A DNA stretch of 64,000 nt from JAWKUK01 sp041398605 (GCA_041398605.1 JAWKUK010000005.1:248001-312000), one strand, 5' to 3'. Numbered from the stretch's first letter, positions 16,290 to 26,075 are shown. Numbers and translations: made by a program. Notes: generated from the sequence alone by a model not told the origin.

Positions 16290-17825
16290 TCAAGGCGCGA
16301 ACACCACCCGCAGGGCGGTCGAGAAGGCAAAGGTGCCGCCGACATCGCGGTGCCAGAGCTGGAACCGGCGGGTCACCCCAGGCGCCATCGCGCCCGGGAA
16401 GACCGCGGGGTACGTGCTCGGCGGCAGCGGCAGCTCGATGCGGCCGAGGGCATCAGCCGCGACGAGGCGCAGGCGCGTGGTCGGGGTCGCGAGGCACAAG
16501 AGGCTCCCGCCCACGGGCGTCTGCGCTCCGTCGGCGCCGAGGACGACGATCGTCGTCGCGTTCGGCGGCAGGTTGACCGCGCGCAGCAGCAGGTCGTCGC
16601 GGCTGAGGCTCGACGAGCCCGCGAGGCGCACAAACGCGGTCTGGCCGGTGGAGTTCGGCCCAGGGACGCACTCCGTCGTGCCGACGATGCTGTGGTTCAG
16701 GACCAGCGAGCTCCCCGCGATGAGGTCGAGGTCGCCGTCGGCGTCGATGTCGAGCACGCCCGCGACCCCCCGTCGCGCCGTGCCGCGCACCGCGGCCGCA
16801 TGCACCTGGATAAATTGCCCTGCGCCATCGCCCAGCGCGACGCGCACTTGTCCGATGCCGACGTTGGCGGGCAGGCAGGTCACCGAGCCCGTCGCGCCGA
16901 CGGCGTCCAGGTTGCCGTCGCCGTCGACGTCGACCAGCCGATCCACCGGGAAGAGCGTCTGCGCCGGCATCGGGACCAGATCGCCAGGCCCGTCGTTGCG
17001 CAGGACCTGGACGGTCGCGGGGCACGACGCGCACGGGCTCGCGCTCAGGATGAAGTCTTCGTCGCCGTCGTTGTCGAAGTCGCCGGCGGCGAAGTGGCTC
17101 GGGCTCGGCACCTGAATGTTGAGGTTGCCCTGGCCGGCGAACGACCCACCCTCGATCCCGATCTTCCACAAGAGGTTCGTCGGCCCGTTGGTGCGGATCA
17201 GCAGCACTTCGAGGCGCCCGTCCGCGTCCGTGTCGTGGAAGATGATGTCGGAGCGCAGGTAACCCAACCCGCCGCTGTGGCCGACGGTGCCGAAGAGGTC
17301 GTACGCCCCAGGCGCCGTACGGCGCCGGACCTCGAGCGTGGTGGCCGAGCACGCGACGAGCTCGTCCACTCCGTCGCCGTCCATGTCGGCGAGCGCGAGG
17401 TTCGAGGCCTTGGCGCTGGTCAGGTTGATCGTCGTGAACAGGCTGGGTGGCGCGCCGGCTCGCGTGACAAACACCATCACCGTCCGGTCGAGCCCGAGCG
17501 CGAAGTCGTCCCAGCCGTCGTCGTCGAAGTCCGCGACGAGCGTCTCGACGACCGGTCCACCTAGGTCGCACGGGGTCTGGACATGCGATGGGCCGGCGAG
17601 GGTCCACAACGGCGCCGCGCGCCCTTCGCCGTCGAGCGCGAAGCCGTGCACGTCGATCGAATCGGTGCTGCCCGGCGACCACCACCAGCCGACCAGGTCG
17701 ACGTCGCCGTCGTGATCGAGGTCGAGCGAAGCGGTCAGCTGGACGTCATCGTCGACAAACGGCGACCCGTGGGTGAAGTCAACGCTCTGGGCGAGCGCGA
17801 GCGCGAGCAAGGTCAGTGTGATCAT
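16290..17825 (-). CDS. Secreted FG-GAP/VCBS repeat protein with planctomycete C-terminal module
   Basis: 511 residues. A short signal peptide (TLLALALAQS) is followed by repeated calcium-binding-like blades with the D-x-D-x-D core (SLDLDHDGDVDLVGWWW, ADFDDDGWDDFALGLD, ADMDGDGVDELVAC, GDFDNDGDEDFILS, VDVDGDGNLDAVGA, LDIDADGDLDLIAG). This is the FG-GAP/VCBS seven-bladed propeller pattern, usually extracellular. The last 130 residues carry the module SSLSRDDLLLRAVNLPP ... FQLWHRDVGG that recurs in neighbouring secreted proteins. It follows the paralogue at 17841-19433 by 15 bp, so the two probably form one transcript; they are tandem paralogues. Function unknown. Confidence 0.85.
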   Translation of the reverse strand: MITLTLLALALAQSVDFTHGSPFVDDDVQLTASLDLDHDGDVDLVGWWWSPGSTDSIDVHGFALDGEGRAAPLWTLAGPSHVQTPCDLGGPVVETLVADFDDDGWDDFALGLDRTVMVFVTRAGAPPSLFTTINLTSAKASNLALADMDGDGVDELVACSATTLEVRRRTAPGAYDLFGTVGHSGGLGYLRSDIIFHDTDADGRLEVLLIRTNGPTNLLWKIGIEGGSFAGQGNLNIQVPSPSHFAAGDFDNDGDEDFILSASPCASCPATVQVLRNDGPGDLVPMPAQTLFPVDRLVDVDGDGNLDAVGATGSVTCLPANVGIGQVRVALGDGAGQFIQVHAAAVRGTARRGVAGVLDIDADGDLDLIAGSSLVLNHSIVGTTECVPGPNSTGQTAFVRLAGSSSLSRDDLLLRAVNLPPNATTIVVLGADGAQTPVGGSLLCLATPTTRLRLVAADALGRIELPLPPSTYPAVFPGAMAPGVTRRFQLWHRDVGGTFAFSTALRVVFAP

Positions 17826-17840
17826 CGGGGCGTCCTCGAG

Positions 17841-19433
17841 TCAGGGGGCGAAGGTCGTGCGGAGGCCGCTTGTCAGCGCGTAGCTCAAGACCGGGTCGCG
17901 GTGCCAGAGCTGGAACATCCGCGTGCTACCGGGCGTGAGCGCGCCCGGCATGGCCGCCGGGAAGAGGCTCGGCGGGAGCGGCATCGAGCACGCGCCGAGC
18001 GCGTCGGCGACGCCGACCTGGAGGCGCAAGAACGGCGCCGCGACGCACAGGTAGCTCGCCCCGAGCGGCACGTGGTCCGCCTCGTCGGAGAGCAGCATCA
18101 GCGCCAGCGCACCCGGCGGCAAGCCGGTGGCGCGGGCCACGAGGTCGCCGCGCGAGAGGCTGGCTGAGCCCTCGAAGGCCAGCTCGCCCAGGGCCCCCGT
18201 CGAGTTCGGTGGGGTCGAGCAGATCGTCGCGCCCGTCGTCAGGTGACTGGTCAGGACCGCGCGGCCGGCCACGATGTCGAGGTCGCCGTCGCCGTCCATG
18301 TCGATCACCGCCGCGACCCCGTTCCGGGCCCCGAGCCCAGTGTGGCGGGTCGCTTCCGGGAAGGTCCCGTCACCCGGCGCGATCGTGATATGGAACGTCG
18401 ATGCGACGGTGTTGGTCAGCGGGCAGCTGCTCCCGCCGCCGCAGCACACGCCGTCCAGGTCGCCGTCGCCGTCGACGTCGACGAGGTGCGTCGCGGGGCC
18501 GCCGACGGCGGGCGGCGCGCTCAGGAACAGGCCGCCGGTGATGCGCTCGTGCAGCGTGTAGCGCCCGCCGGGCCATCGGTCCTCGAAGCCGACGAGGTCG
18601 ATGTCGCCGTCGCCATCGACATCGCCCGCGACGATGTGCTGCGCGAACTGCACGCCCGCCGGAAAGGAAGCGACCGAGCGCAGGGTCCCCGCGGCCGCGG
18701 AGTACACGACGATCTCGAAGGTCTGTGGGTCCTGCCACGCGACCTCGAGCGTCCCGTCGCCCTCGACGTCGAAGACGCAGGGCCGCAGCCGGCGACTGAA
18801 GTTGCCATGCGTCACGCTGCCGACGACGGACCAGTTCCCTTGGCCGTCGGTGTCTTCGACCACGGCGTGCCGCGAATTCAGGCCGACGACCAGCTCGTCC
18901 CGCCCGTCGCCGTCGAGGTCCCCGGCCGCGAGGCCTAGCACAGAGCCGAAGGTGCCCGGGATCGTCCACATCGCGGTCATCGTCGGCGCGGCGCCCTGGT
19001 TCATCTCGTAGACCACGAGCGTCTGGAAGAAGACCAAGGCCAGGTCGAGTACGCCGTCGCCGTCGAAGTCGCCCACGCTCGCCGCGTGCGAGTAACACGA
19101 GTTGATCGGCACCGTCGGGATTGGCACGGACCAGAGGGGCGCGGCCCCGCCGAGCCCATTGGGCTCGAGGCCGGTCAAGATGAAGTCCCGGCCGCCGGTC
19201 CCGACCCAGAACACGCTCACGAGGTCGTCGTCACCGTCGAGGTCAACATCGAGGGACGCGACGACTTGCAGGGTGTCCCCGAAGGCGATCGTCCCGCTGG
19301 AGAACATGGGCGAGGTTTGCGCGAGGCCGGCCGCCGCACAGGCGAGTATGGCGCTCGGGACGGTGATGCCCCAGCGTGCAGCTCGGGTCGCGGCGGTGGG
19401 TATGCGGGCGCGGTGCATGGCGGTCAGGTCCAT
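17841..19433 (-). CDS. Secreted FG-GAP/VCBS repeat protein, paralogue of its neighbour
   Basis: About 530 residues from ATG at 19433 (ATG at 19418 is equally possible; an upstream frame to 19805 lacks protein-like composition). A signal peptide (GITVPSAILACAAAGLAQT) precedes D-x-D-x-D blades: SLDVDLDGDDDLVSVFW, GDFDGDGVLDLALVFF, GDLDGDGRDELVVGL, GDVDGDGDIDLVGF, VDVDGDGDLDGVCC, IDMDGDGDLDIVAG. The C-terminal module ends FQLWHRDPVLSYALTSGLRTTFAP, near-identical in layout to the neighbour at 16290-17825. It is the first gene of the pair and is divergent from the sigma-like gene, with 400 bp between them. Confidence 0.83.
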   Translation of the reverse strand: MDLTAMHRARIPTAATRAARWGITVPSAILACAAAGLAQTSPMFSSGTIAFGDTLQVVASLDVDLDGDDDLVSVFWVGTGGRDFILTGLEPNGLGGAAPLWSVPIPTVPINSCYSHAASVGDFDGDGVLDLALVFFQTLVVYEMNQGAAPTMTAMWTIPGTFGSVLGLAAGDLDGDGRDELVVGLNSRHAVVEDTDGQGNWSVVGSVTHGNFSRRLRPCVFDVEGDGTLEVAWQDPQTFEIVVYSAAAGTLRSVASFPAGVQFAQHIVAGDVDGDGDIDLVGFEDRWPGGRYTLHERITGGLFLSAPPAVGGPATHLVDVDGDGDLDGVCCGGGSSCPLTNTVASTFHITIAPGDGTFPEATRHTGLGARNGVAAVIDMDGDGDLDIVAGRAVLTSHLTTGATICSTPPNSTGALGELAFEGSASLSRGDLVARATGLPPGALALMLLSDEADHVPLGASYLCVAAPFLRLQVGVADALGACSMPLPPSLFPAAMPGALTPGSTRMFQLWHRDPVLSYALTSGLRTTFAP

Positions 19434-19833
19434 TCTGTGGTGGCTTGTGTCGGTCGGTCGTCGGTCGCCTCGTGTTGCACGGCGATGCCGCAGCGGGCGC
19501 GCTGGGGCCCGCGCGGCGCGTAGTGAGGGCACAGCAAGGGTTGCCACGGAGGCCCAATTGAGCGGGGGCGATTCGAAGAAATTCGACCCACGGCCTGCGC
19601 GCGGGCAGCCGCTGCGTCGCTGCCCGCACCGTACATGGGGCTCACCCCTCGACGCACCCCCGTGGGGCGCGCAGCGGTCGGAGCTTCCCATAACTGGGAT
19701 TCGTCCAATGGCGTTCAGGTCGAAACCACCGCGAACTCGAGCGCTATCAGGGTTCGAGTTCTGTTGATAGACTCCAGCCCCTCGCAGAGTTGTGGCTTTC
19801 GCCACGGGTCAACGAAGCAGACAATCGCCAACG
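19434..19833. other. 400-bp divergent intergenic region
   Basis: Lies between the FG-GAP gene (minus) and the sigma-like gene (plus), so it should hold promoters for both. Several overlapping open frames are present but none looks protein-like. I see no RNA gene or clear repeat. The last 100 bp, near the sigma-like start, are less GC-rich than the rest. Confidence 0.4.
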
Positions 19834-20493
19834 ATGGATGGAACGTATGCAGGGGGCAGACGCATGCCCCCGGCGCCGCCGACGGCGGATGTGCCGGATG
19901 CAACCGATGGAGCGGGAGCGCACCGGCTCGAGTACCTGTATCGCCTTGCATCCAAGCTTTGCCTCAGGAAAGGCCTAGACCCCACTTTCGCGGGCGATGT
20001 CGTTCATACGGTGGTCCTGCGTGCAATGATTCGTGACGAGGGGGGCTGCCTAGGGGTCATGGACGGTGCAACTGTGTTTGCCGCGCTTCGAGACGAGGTC
20101 TCGAATCGCGTCCGACGGCAGCGGAGGCGGCGCGAGCGCGAACGAGAGGCAGGCTTGATGTGGCTCTCGTCGTCGACGGCCGAGTCCGCGCCGCCTCGGA
20201 GCGTGCGAGGGCTCGAATGGCAGGATCTCACAGCGCGATTCTGCAGGTTGAGAAGTCCGCAGCGGCAGATCCTCGAACTTCGATTCTGCCACGGATGGAG
20301 ACGGTCTCAGGTGGAGTGTTGGCTCATGCGCTGGCGTCCGATCGGCCGGGAGGAAGCTTCGCGGCAGGTCGGCCTCGCAAACGCTTGGCTCAAGGGCAGA
20401 GCGGCGCCTCGCCCAAACAGTCGACACGCCTGGGACGAGGACGAGATGCCTGCGATGCCCCCTTCGGGATTGGAGTCGACCCCAGGGGAATGA
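19834..20493 (+). CDS. Sigma-70-like regulator (ECF-type, divergent)
   Basis: About 219 residues from ATG at 19834 (19792 and 19864 are alternatives). After a Pro/Ala-rich lead, a helical stretch (LEYLYRLASKLCLRKGLDP, then FAGDVVHTVVLRAMI) resembles sigma region 2, though the usual DLVQETFLRA motif is poorly conserved. A very basic stretch follows (RVRRQRRRRERERE). The C-terminal half has LRSPQRQILELRFCHGW, like the start of ECF region 4 (L-x-P-x-QR-x2-L-x-LRF), then a likely helix-turn-helix (REEASRQVGLANAWLKG). I infer a divergent ECF sigma factor or sigma-like DNA-binding protein. Two secreted-protein genes follow on the same strand and may be its targets. Confidence 0.5.
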   Translation: MDGTYAGGRRMPPAPPTADVPDATDGAGAHRLEYLYRLASKLCLRKGLDPTFAGDVVHTVVLRAMIRDEGGCLGVMDGATVFAALRDEVSNRVRRQRRRREREREAGLMWLSSSTAESAPPRSVRGLEWQDLTARFCRLRSPQRQILELRFCHGWRRSQVECWLMRWRPIGREEASRQVGLANAWLKGRAAPRPNSRHAWDEDEMPAMPPSGLESTPGE

Positions 20494-20754
20494 GGCCCAT
20501 TCTGGCTCGATCGTTCGCCCTCGTGCACGGACGCCGGTGAGAGGTCGCGTGCGGGCCGGCCACCGGCGGTTGCGGGGCGCGGATCTGGAGAGTTTGCGTC
20601 GAATTTGCTCCCCCCACGGCGGCTCCGGCGGCCCCTACGAGGGCAGGTCCGTGAACTTCGGGCCTTGAAGCCCCCGATGCGCGCTTCCCTTGCCCGGGTG
20701 CGCGATCTTCGGCCGGCGAGTCCTCGCATTCCAATCCCAAGCCCACCGAAGCGG

Positions 20755-21333
20755 ATGATCCTCGCCTCCATCATCGCCGCTCTTGCGGCGCTGACCGCAT
20801 CACCCTCGTCGCCTTTCGACGACCCGCCGACGCTCGATCCGCCTGCCCCCGCTGGCGTGACCCCGAACGAACAGTGCGCGGTCTTCGGCTACTTCCGTTA
20901 CCCGGACCCCGCCGCCGGTGACGTCGACACCAACGGTGACCCCGTCAAGTCGTGCGCGCACTCGTGTGAAGTTGCTTGCTCGCTGACTGTCCCGGAGAGC
21001 CGGGCACGTTACGCAGAACACTGCAAGGGCGTTCGCGCAACTCGCCCCGCGTATGCGGTGTGGGTGAAGGGACAGTGTTGTCCAGCCAACAACCCCCTTT
21101 CCTCTTGCTACGGCCCTCCGGGGGCTCCCTACAACGAGGAAAAGCGCTTCCGTCCGAAGATGGAGTGTGTCGGGTTGACCTGCTCGTGCACGCCTTACAG
21201 CACGCGACGGGGTTGCGAGTGGGTGACTCAGAGTGTGGAGGAGATCGTGATTACCGGAGAGCCGAGTTTTCTCAAGTCCTCTACGTGTTCGACCGAATGT
21301 CGTACCGGATTCCTCGGGACTCCGATCCAGTGA
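20755..21333 (+). CDS. Secreted cysteine-rich protein (192 aa), unknown
   Basis: ATG at 20755 starts a signal peptide (MILASIIAALAALTASPSS). An upstream in-frame start at 20605 would add about 50 basic residues and hide the signal. The mature region holds 14 cysteines, including a CC pair and a TCSC motif, suggesting a disulfide-stabilised extracellular protein. I do not recognise the family. It is followed 10 bp later by another secreted-protein gene on the same strand, and preceded by the sigma-like regulator (261 bp gap). Confidence 0.6.
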   Translation: MILASIIAALAALTASPSSPFDDPPTLDPPAPAGVTPNEQCAVFGYFRYPDPAAGDVDTNGDPVKSCAHSCEVACSLTVPESRARYAEHCKGVRATRPAYAVWVKGQCCPANNPLSSCYGPPGAPYNEEKRFRPKMECVGLTCSCTPYSTRRGCEWVTQSVEEIVITGEPSFLKSSTCSTECRTGFLGTPIQ

Positions 21334-21343
21334 GTGCGGTTCA

Positions 21344-22399
21344 ATGGCAGCAGCTAGACTTCATTACGGACTCGCCCTTCCGATCATCTTCGTTGCGCTT
21401 ACCCTGCCCGGGCGGAGTGCCGTTCAGTCCGCGTCGGAAGCGGCCGCGATCCAGGAGAGCAAGCACTACACGGTCGACGGCCTCTACGGTGAGCGATACC
21501 GCTTCAGTTGGGTGCGAGAGCCCTGGTTCGGGCCGATCATCGAGGACGGGAACGTCGGTCCCGACCCGATCGGCGCTCAGCTCGCGCCGCTGCTCGCGGC
21601 GGTCCCGGCCCTTGCCTTCTCGGTCCCCGAGGCGCTCGCGAGCGTCGGAATTGTCACGCTGAACCACGGGCGCGACCTCGAGAGAAAGTGGACGTTCGAC
21701 ACGAGCAACCGGATCGTCGAGCGGTTCGAGCAGCGCTTTCGGACTGCGTTTGTCCACGACTCGACGCAGCTCTATGCTTACGCCGACGACCTCGTCTGCT
21801 TGTCCGGGAGCGCAGCGAGCGACGTCCTGCTCTATACGAAGGAGCGCAAGTCCATCGGGGTCAAGAGCCTCGGGGCCGACGTCCTCTACCCGTTCCCCGA
21901 GACCTCCGCCTCTGGTACGACTTGGCTGCAGGCCCAAGCCTGGACCGCAACGGTGGCCGAGGTCGGCGGGCGGCAGCGTGTCTCTCTGGTTGCTCAGGGT
22001 GGATTCGGCGGGGACCCGACCGCCGAGTATTCCGTGCTCTTTGAGCGTCAGCTCGGAGCGCTCGTTCCGATCGTTCAATTTCAGAGGGACGAGCTCGGCA
22101 CAGGCCTGACCCTCTTCGAGTACGCAGCTGTGCAACTGTCCAGTGGGGGGGCCGTTCCTTTCCCCGCGGAGGTCTGCTCGATCGAGTCGTACCCCGACGG
22201 CTCCTTGAAGCTCGTCCGAGGCACGCTGCAATATCTTGGTGCTCCGGTCTCCGGTGACGAGCTGCGCGTGCCGATCCGCTCTAGCTGCTCGCTCTCGTTC
22301 CATCCGACGCTCCTGCCGCCCGATGAGCGCCTCACGGTTCGGCCGGCGGATCAGCTGACCTGGCCGATCCGCGTGCTCGCAGCGGTCGTCGTGCAGTAG
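21344..22399 (+). CDS. Secreted protein of unknown function (351 aa)
   Basis: 351 residues with an N-terminal hydrophobic export segment (YGLALPIIFVALTLPGRSA). The mature part is mixed beta-type with no recognisable catalytic motif; only two cysteines sit near the C-terminus (EVCSIESYP and SSCSLSF). It starts 10 bp after the Cys-rich secreted protein, so the two are probably co-transcribed, perhaps under the sigma-like gene upstream. It ends in TAG. I cannot assign a function. Confidence 0.6.
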   Translation: MAAARLHYGLALPIIFVALTLPGRSAVQSASEAAAIQESKHYTVDGLYGERYRFSWVREPWFGPIIEDGNVGPDPIGAQLAPLLAAVPALAFSVPEALASVGIVTLNHGRDLERKWTFDTSNRIVERFEQRFRTAFVHDSTQLYAYADDLVCLSGSAASDVLLYTKERKSIGVKSLGADVLYPFPETSASGTTWLQAQAWTATVAEVGGRQRVSLVAQGGFGGDPTAEYSVLFERQLGALVPIVQFQRDELGTGLTLFEYAAVQLSSGGAVPFPAEVCSIESYPDGSLKLVRGTLQYLGAPVSGDELRVPIRSSCSLSFHPTLLPPDERLTVRPADQLTWPIRVLAAVVVQ

Positions 22400-22531
22400 C
22401 TGGGACGGAGAGGGCCTTGAAACCTCGACCTGCGGCCTGCGCTCGCCGGAGCATGCGCCGCGCGCCGCGCGACGAGCGCCTGGGCGTAACATGGAGCCGC
22501 CTCCAAAGGCCCCAAGCCCAGCCCCTTGTCC

Positions 22532-24031
22532 ATGATGATCCGCACTGCCTTGATGGCGGCGTTTGCGCTCCTCGCTGCCGCTTCGGCCTTCGCAGGCCAG
22601 ACCGCGGCGCCTGACGCGCGCCCGAACATCCTCCTCGTCTACGCGGATGACATGCGCGCGGACAGCCTCGGCGCGAGCGGCAATCCGGCGGCGCACACGC
22701 CGAACATCGACAGGCTCGCCGCGCGCGGGACGATGTTCCGGCGCGCGTATTGCCTCGGCTCGCCCCACGGGGCCGTCTGCATCCCGAGCCGCGCGATGCT
22801 GCACACGGGCCGACCGTACTTTCAGCTCGACCTGGACGAGTTCACGGGCGCGACGACCTTGGGCGAGGCGCTCGGGGCGCAGGGCTACACCACGTTCGCG
22901 ACCGGCAAGTGGCACAACGGCCGAGGCGCGTTCCAGCGCTCGTTCCAGTCGGCGCGCAACGTGATGTTCAGCGGGATGAGCGATCACACCGCTGTGCCGG
23001 TGTGCGACCTCGAGGGCGGCGAGTTCACGGCGACCCACACCGCGTCACAGCATTCAAGCGAGCTCTTCGCCGACAGCGCGATCCGGTTCGTCTCGGCGGC
23101 GAGCGACACAGCGCCCTTCTTCTGCTACCTCGCGTTCACCGCGCCGCACGACCCGCGCGATCCCCCGCGCCCGTGGGCGCACAAGTACTACGCGGACCTC
23201 CCGCCGCTGCCCGCGAACTTCCGCCCGCAGCACCCGTGGGACATCGGGATGATGACGGTGCGCGACGAGGTGCTCGCGCCGTGGCCGCGCACGCCCGAGG
23301 TCATCCGCCAGCAACTCGCGGAGTACTACGCGCTGATCGAGCACATGGACCACCAGCTCGGGCGGGTCTTGGCCGCGCTGGACGCGCGCGCGGCGCAAGG
23401 CGGCGCCCAGCGCGAGACGCTGATCGTCTTCGCGGCGGACCACGGCCTAGCGCTCGGCAGCCACGGCCTCTTGGGCAAGCAGAGCGTCTACGAGCACAGC
23501 TTGCACGCGCCCTTGATCCTCGCTGGACCGGGCGTCCCGGCGGACACGAGCACGAGCGCGCTCGTCTATCTGAACGACATCTATCCGACGCTGCTGGAGG
23601 CGGCCGGCGTCACGCTGGACGAGGCCGCGCGCGCGCCGCTCTTGGGCGCGAGCCTCTGGCCGACCATGCGCGGCGAGGCCGACGGCGTGCGCGACTCGCT
23701 CTTTCTGTCGATGGGCAACACGCAGCGCGCCGTCACGGATGGGCGCTACAAGTTGATCCGTTTCCCCGAGATCGACCGCATGCTGCTCTTCGATTTGGCG
23801 AGCGACCCGAACGAGTGGTTCGACCTGTCGGCGCGCAAGGAGCAGGCGGCGCGCATTGCGTCGTTGACGACGTTGATGCAGGAGTGGCAGCGCCGGACTG
23901 GCGACGTCGCGCCGCTCGTCGTCGCGAGCCCGAAGCCCGCGGAGATCGACCTGACCGGCTTCCAGCGCAAGCCCGACCGTTGGCAGCCGCGGTGGATCCG
24001 CGAGAAGTACTTCGGCGAGGGCCAGGACTGA
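22532..24031 (+). CDS. Secreted sulfatase
   Basis: 499 residues from ATG at 22532, with signal peptide ALMAAFALLAAASAFAG. The sulfatase domain begins RPNILLVYADDMRADSLG, then TPNIDRLAARGTMFRRAY. The formylglycine motif is canonical, CIPSR within VCIPSRAMLHTGRP. TGKWHNG and FAADHGLALGSHGLLGKQ supply the Lys/His and the metal-binding D-H. This is a different subgroup from the sulfatase at 3827-5335 (canonical CxPSR, shorter loops). A role in desulfating polysaccharides is inferred from the family. It ends 23 bp before the convergent FUN14-like gene. Confidence 0.93.
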   Translation: MMIRTALMAAFALLAAASAFAGQTAAPDARPNILLVYADDMRADSLGASGNPAAHTPNIDRLAARGTMFRRAYCLGSPHGAVCIPSRAMLHTGRPYFQLDLDEFTGATTLGEALGAQGYTTFATGKWHNGRGAFQRSFQSARNVMFSGMSDHTAVPVCDLEGGEFTATHTASQHSSELFADSAIRFVSAASDTAPFFCYLAFTAPHDPRDPPRPWAHKYYADLPPLPANFRPQHPWDIGMMTVRDEVLAPWPRTPEVIRQQLAEYYALIEHMDHQLGRVLAALDARAAQGGAQRETLIVFAADHGLALGSHGLLGKQSVYEHSLHAPLILAGPGVPADTSTSALVYLNDIYPTLLEAAGVTLDEAARAPLLGASLWPTMRGEADGVRDSLFLSMGNTQRAVTDGRYKLIRFPEIDRMLLFDLASDPNEWFDLSARKEQAARIASLTTLMQEWQRRTGDVAPLVVASPKPAEIDLTGFQRKPDRWQPRWIREKYFGEGQD

Positions 24032-24054
24032 GCGGACAGCCGCGCTCGAGGCGC

Positions 24055-24534
24055 TCAGTCGGTGTCGTCGTCGAACTGCGGGCGCTGCGTGAGCCCGGAG
24101 CCGAGGCCGATTACGGCGGCGCTGCCCGCGGGCAGGAGGCCGCTCAGGAAGTCGCGGATCCCGTCCGCGCTGCGCTCGATCGCGGCGCCGACGTCGCCCA
24201 TCGCTTGGCCCCACGACGACCAGGGCAGGTCCAGGAGCCCGACGTAGGAGAGCCCGTACCCGAGCGCGACGAACGCGACGCCGATCCAGAACGCGACCTT
24301 GAGGAACAGGCGCACGGTCGCGCCGACCATGAAGCCGCCGACAAAGCCGACGCCGGAGGTGAACGACAGGTGGGACCAGTCCACGCCCGCTGCGGTCGCG
24401 CTCTCGCGCGCATCGAGCGCGAAGACCGCGCCGCCGACGACCGCGCCGATGACGGCGAGCCGCATCATCCAGAGCTTCGTGAACGAGAGGTTGGTGAACG
24501 AAGTGCGGAAGAGGGTCCGGAGCGCATCCAGCAT
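24055..24534 (-). CDS. FUN14-family membrane protein
   Basis: 159 residues from ATG at 24534. The central region (LSFTSGVGFVGGFMVGATVR followed by LFLKVAFWIGVAFVALGYGL) fits the FUN14 pattern of a Gly-rich helix, a basic turn and a second membrane helix. An N-terminal membrane segment (LAVIGAVVGGAVFALDA) precedes it. Bacterial members are uncharacterised. An upstream open frame to 24690 is not used because it lacks protein-like composition and overlaps the divergent hydrolase gene's leader. Confidence 0.65.
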   Translation of the reverse strand: MLDALRTLFRTSFTNLSFTKLWMMRLAVIGAVVGGAVFALDARESATAAGVDWSHLSFTSGVGFVGGFMVGATVRLFLKVAFWIGVAFVALGYGLSYVGLLDLPWSSWGQAMGDVGAAIERSADGIRDFLSGLLPAGSAAVIGLGSGLTQRPQFDDDTD

Positions 24535-24674
24535 GGCGCAGAGGGTACTTCGGGGGCCGTATGAGCGCGCTCCGCGGCTGTTACAAACCTGTGGGGGACG
24601 GGTCTCGTAAGGTATCGCTCGCCTGCCGCGGGCCCGCGCGTCCGCTCGTCGCCAACCGTTCACAAGTGCCTGCC

Positions 24675-26075
24675 ATGCTTCGACTTGCACTCTCCGCGCT
24701 CGCTGTCGCGCCGCTCCTTGCCGCTCCTACCTCGTTTGCTGTCGGCGCCGGGGCGGGCCCAGCTCCGGGTCACGAGGCGCGCTCGGCGGACGACAACCCG
24801 AGCAGCGCGCCTGGCGCGGCCAAAGCAGGCAAGGTCTACCAGTGGAAGGCAAAGGACGGCCTCGCGTTTGAGTACCGCGTGCCCAAGGGCTACGACCCGG
24901 AGGTCGGCGCCAATTTGACTTTGGTGTTGCACGGGAACGGGCTCGACCATCGTTGGACGTTTTGGAACCACCCCCAGGACGAGTTTCGCCCGGACGACCT
25001 CGTGGTGTCGCCAGACGGCACGACCGCGCATTCGGGGACGGGCGCGAACGAGTTCCTCGCGGGCGCAAATGACGTCGCGCGGGTCAAGGCGCTGATCTTG
25101 GAGCTGAAGGCGACCTGGAACGTGCGGCAGGTCTTCCTCTACGGCCACAGCCAAGGCGCGTTCTTTGTGTACCTCTTCGCCGGCGCCGAGCCCGACCTCG
25201 TCGATGGCGTCGTCGGCCATGCGGGCGGCGTATGGAACGGCACTGACGCGCCCAAGAAGGCACAGCACCAAGCGATCGGCTTCTTGCACGGCACGAACGA
25301 CCACATCCCGTACGGCCAAGCGGTCGGCGGGCGCACCTTTTATGAGGAGCGCAAGTACCCGCTCGTGCACCTGCGCACGTTGTTCGGCTGGGACCACCGC
25401 CCGCACTGGTACCAAGCGGCCCAGGTGTTGGCGTGGTGCGAGGGGATGACGAGCGCCGACCCGGCACGTGTCGCGGCGGCGGCCGAGGACCTCGCGGACA
25501 CCAAGCGGCCGATGGGCGTGGATTGGTCTGCGCTGCGTGCCGTTGCGGCGCGTTTGCAAGGCCTCGAGGGGGCGTCTGCGGCGCAGAGCGCGCGTGGCGT
25601 GCAGCTTGTGCGCGCGGTGGACGAGCTCGCAGACAAGTACGTCGATTCGATCGTCAAGGACGCCGGCAAGCGGGGCTTCGCGGAGTTTTCGCCGGGCGGC
25701 TGGTCGTGTGAGCTCGCGCGGTTCCTGGAGGTCTTTTATGGAACCCCGGCGGCGGACGCGTTGGTGAAGAAGCACAGCAAGCAGCTCGAGGCTGTGCGCG
25801 AGGCGGGCAGCAAGGCGCGCCGGGCGGCCTATGCGGCGATCGAGAAGGACTCTGCGGACGCGCTCGACGAGGCGATCACGTTGATCGAGGACGGCTACCT
25901 CGATCCCGCTATCGCGGAGACCTTGACCGCCGTCGATAAGTGGCTCGAGGAGACGAAGGCGCGCCTCCCGAAGAAATCCCGTGCGCGCTATGAAGAGCTC
26001 GCAAGAGCCTGGCGTAAGGCCCAAGACGAGGGCGCGCGCGACTTCGACCAACGCGCCGCCAAGACGAAGCTCTGA
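24675..26075 (+). CDS. Secreted alpha/beta hydrolase (esterase-like)
   Basis: 466 residues from ATG at 24675, with signal peptide LRLALSALAVAPLLAAPTSFA. An alpha/beta-hydrolase domain follows: LTLVLHGNGLDHRW (oxyanion region), the nucleophile elbow GHSQGAFF (Ser), and IGFLHGTNDHIPY (expected Asp/His region). After about residue 270 there is a long helical, Lys/Glu/Ala-rich C-terminal extension with no recognised domain, ending in a highly charged tail. The substrate is unknown. Divergent from the FUN14-like gene. Confidence 0.7.
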   Translation: MLRLALSALAVAPLLAAPTSFAVGAGAGPAPGHEARSADDNPSSAPGAAKAGKVYQWKAKDGLAFEYRVPKGYDPEVGANLTLVLHGNGLDHRWTFWNHPQDEFRPDDLVVSPDGTTAHSGTGANEFLAGANDVARVKALILELKATWNVRQVFLYGHSQGAFFVYLFAGAEPDLVDGVVGHAGGVWNGTDAPKKAQHQAIGFLHGTNDHIPYGQAVGGRTFYEERKYPLVHLRTLFGWDHRPHWYQAAQVLAWCEGMTSADPARVAAAAEDLADTKRPMGVDWSALRAVAARLQGLEGASAAQSARGVQLVRAVDELADKYVDSIVKDAGKRGFAEFSPGGWSCELARFLEVFYGTPAADALVKKHSKQLEAVREAGSKARRAAYAAIEKDSADALDEAITLIEDGYLDPAIAETLTAVDKWLEETKARLPKKSRARYEELARAWRKAQDEGARDFDQRAAKTKL

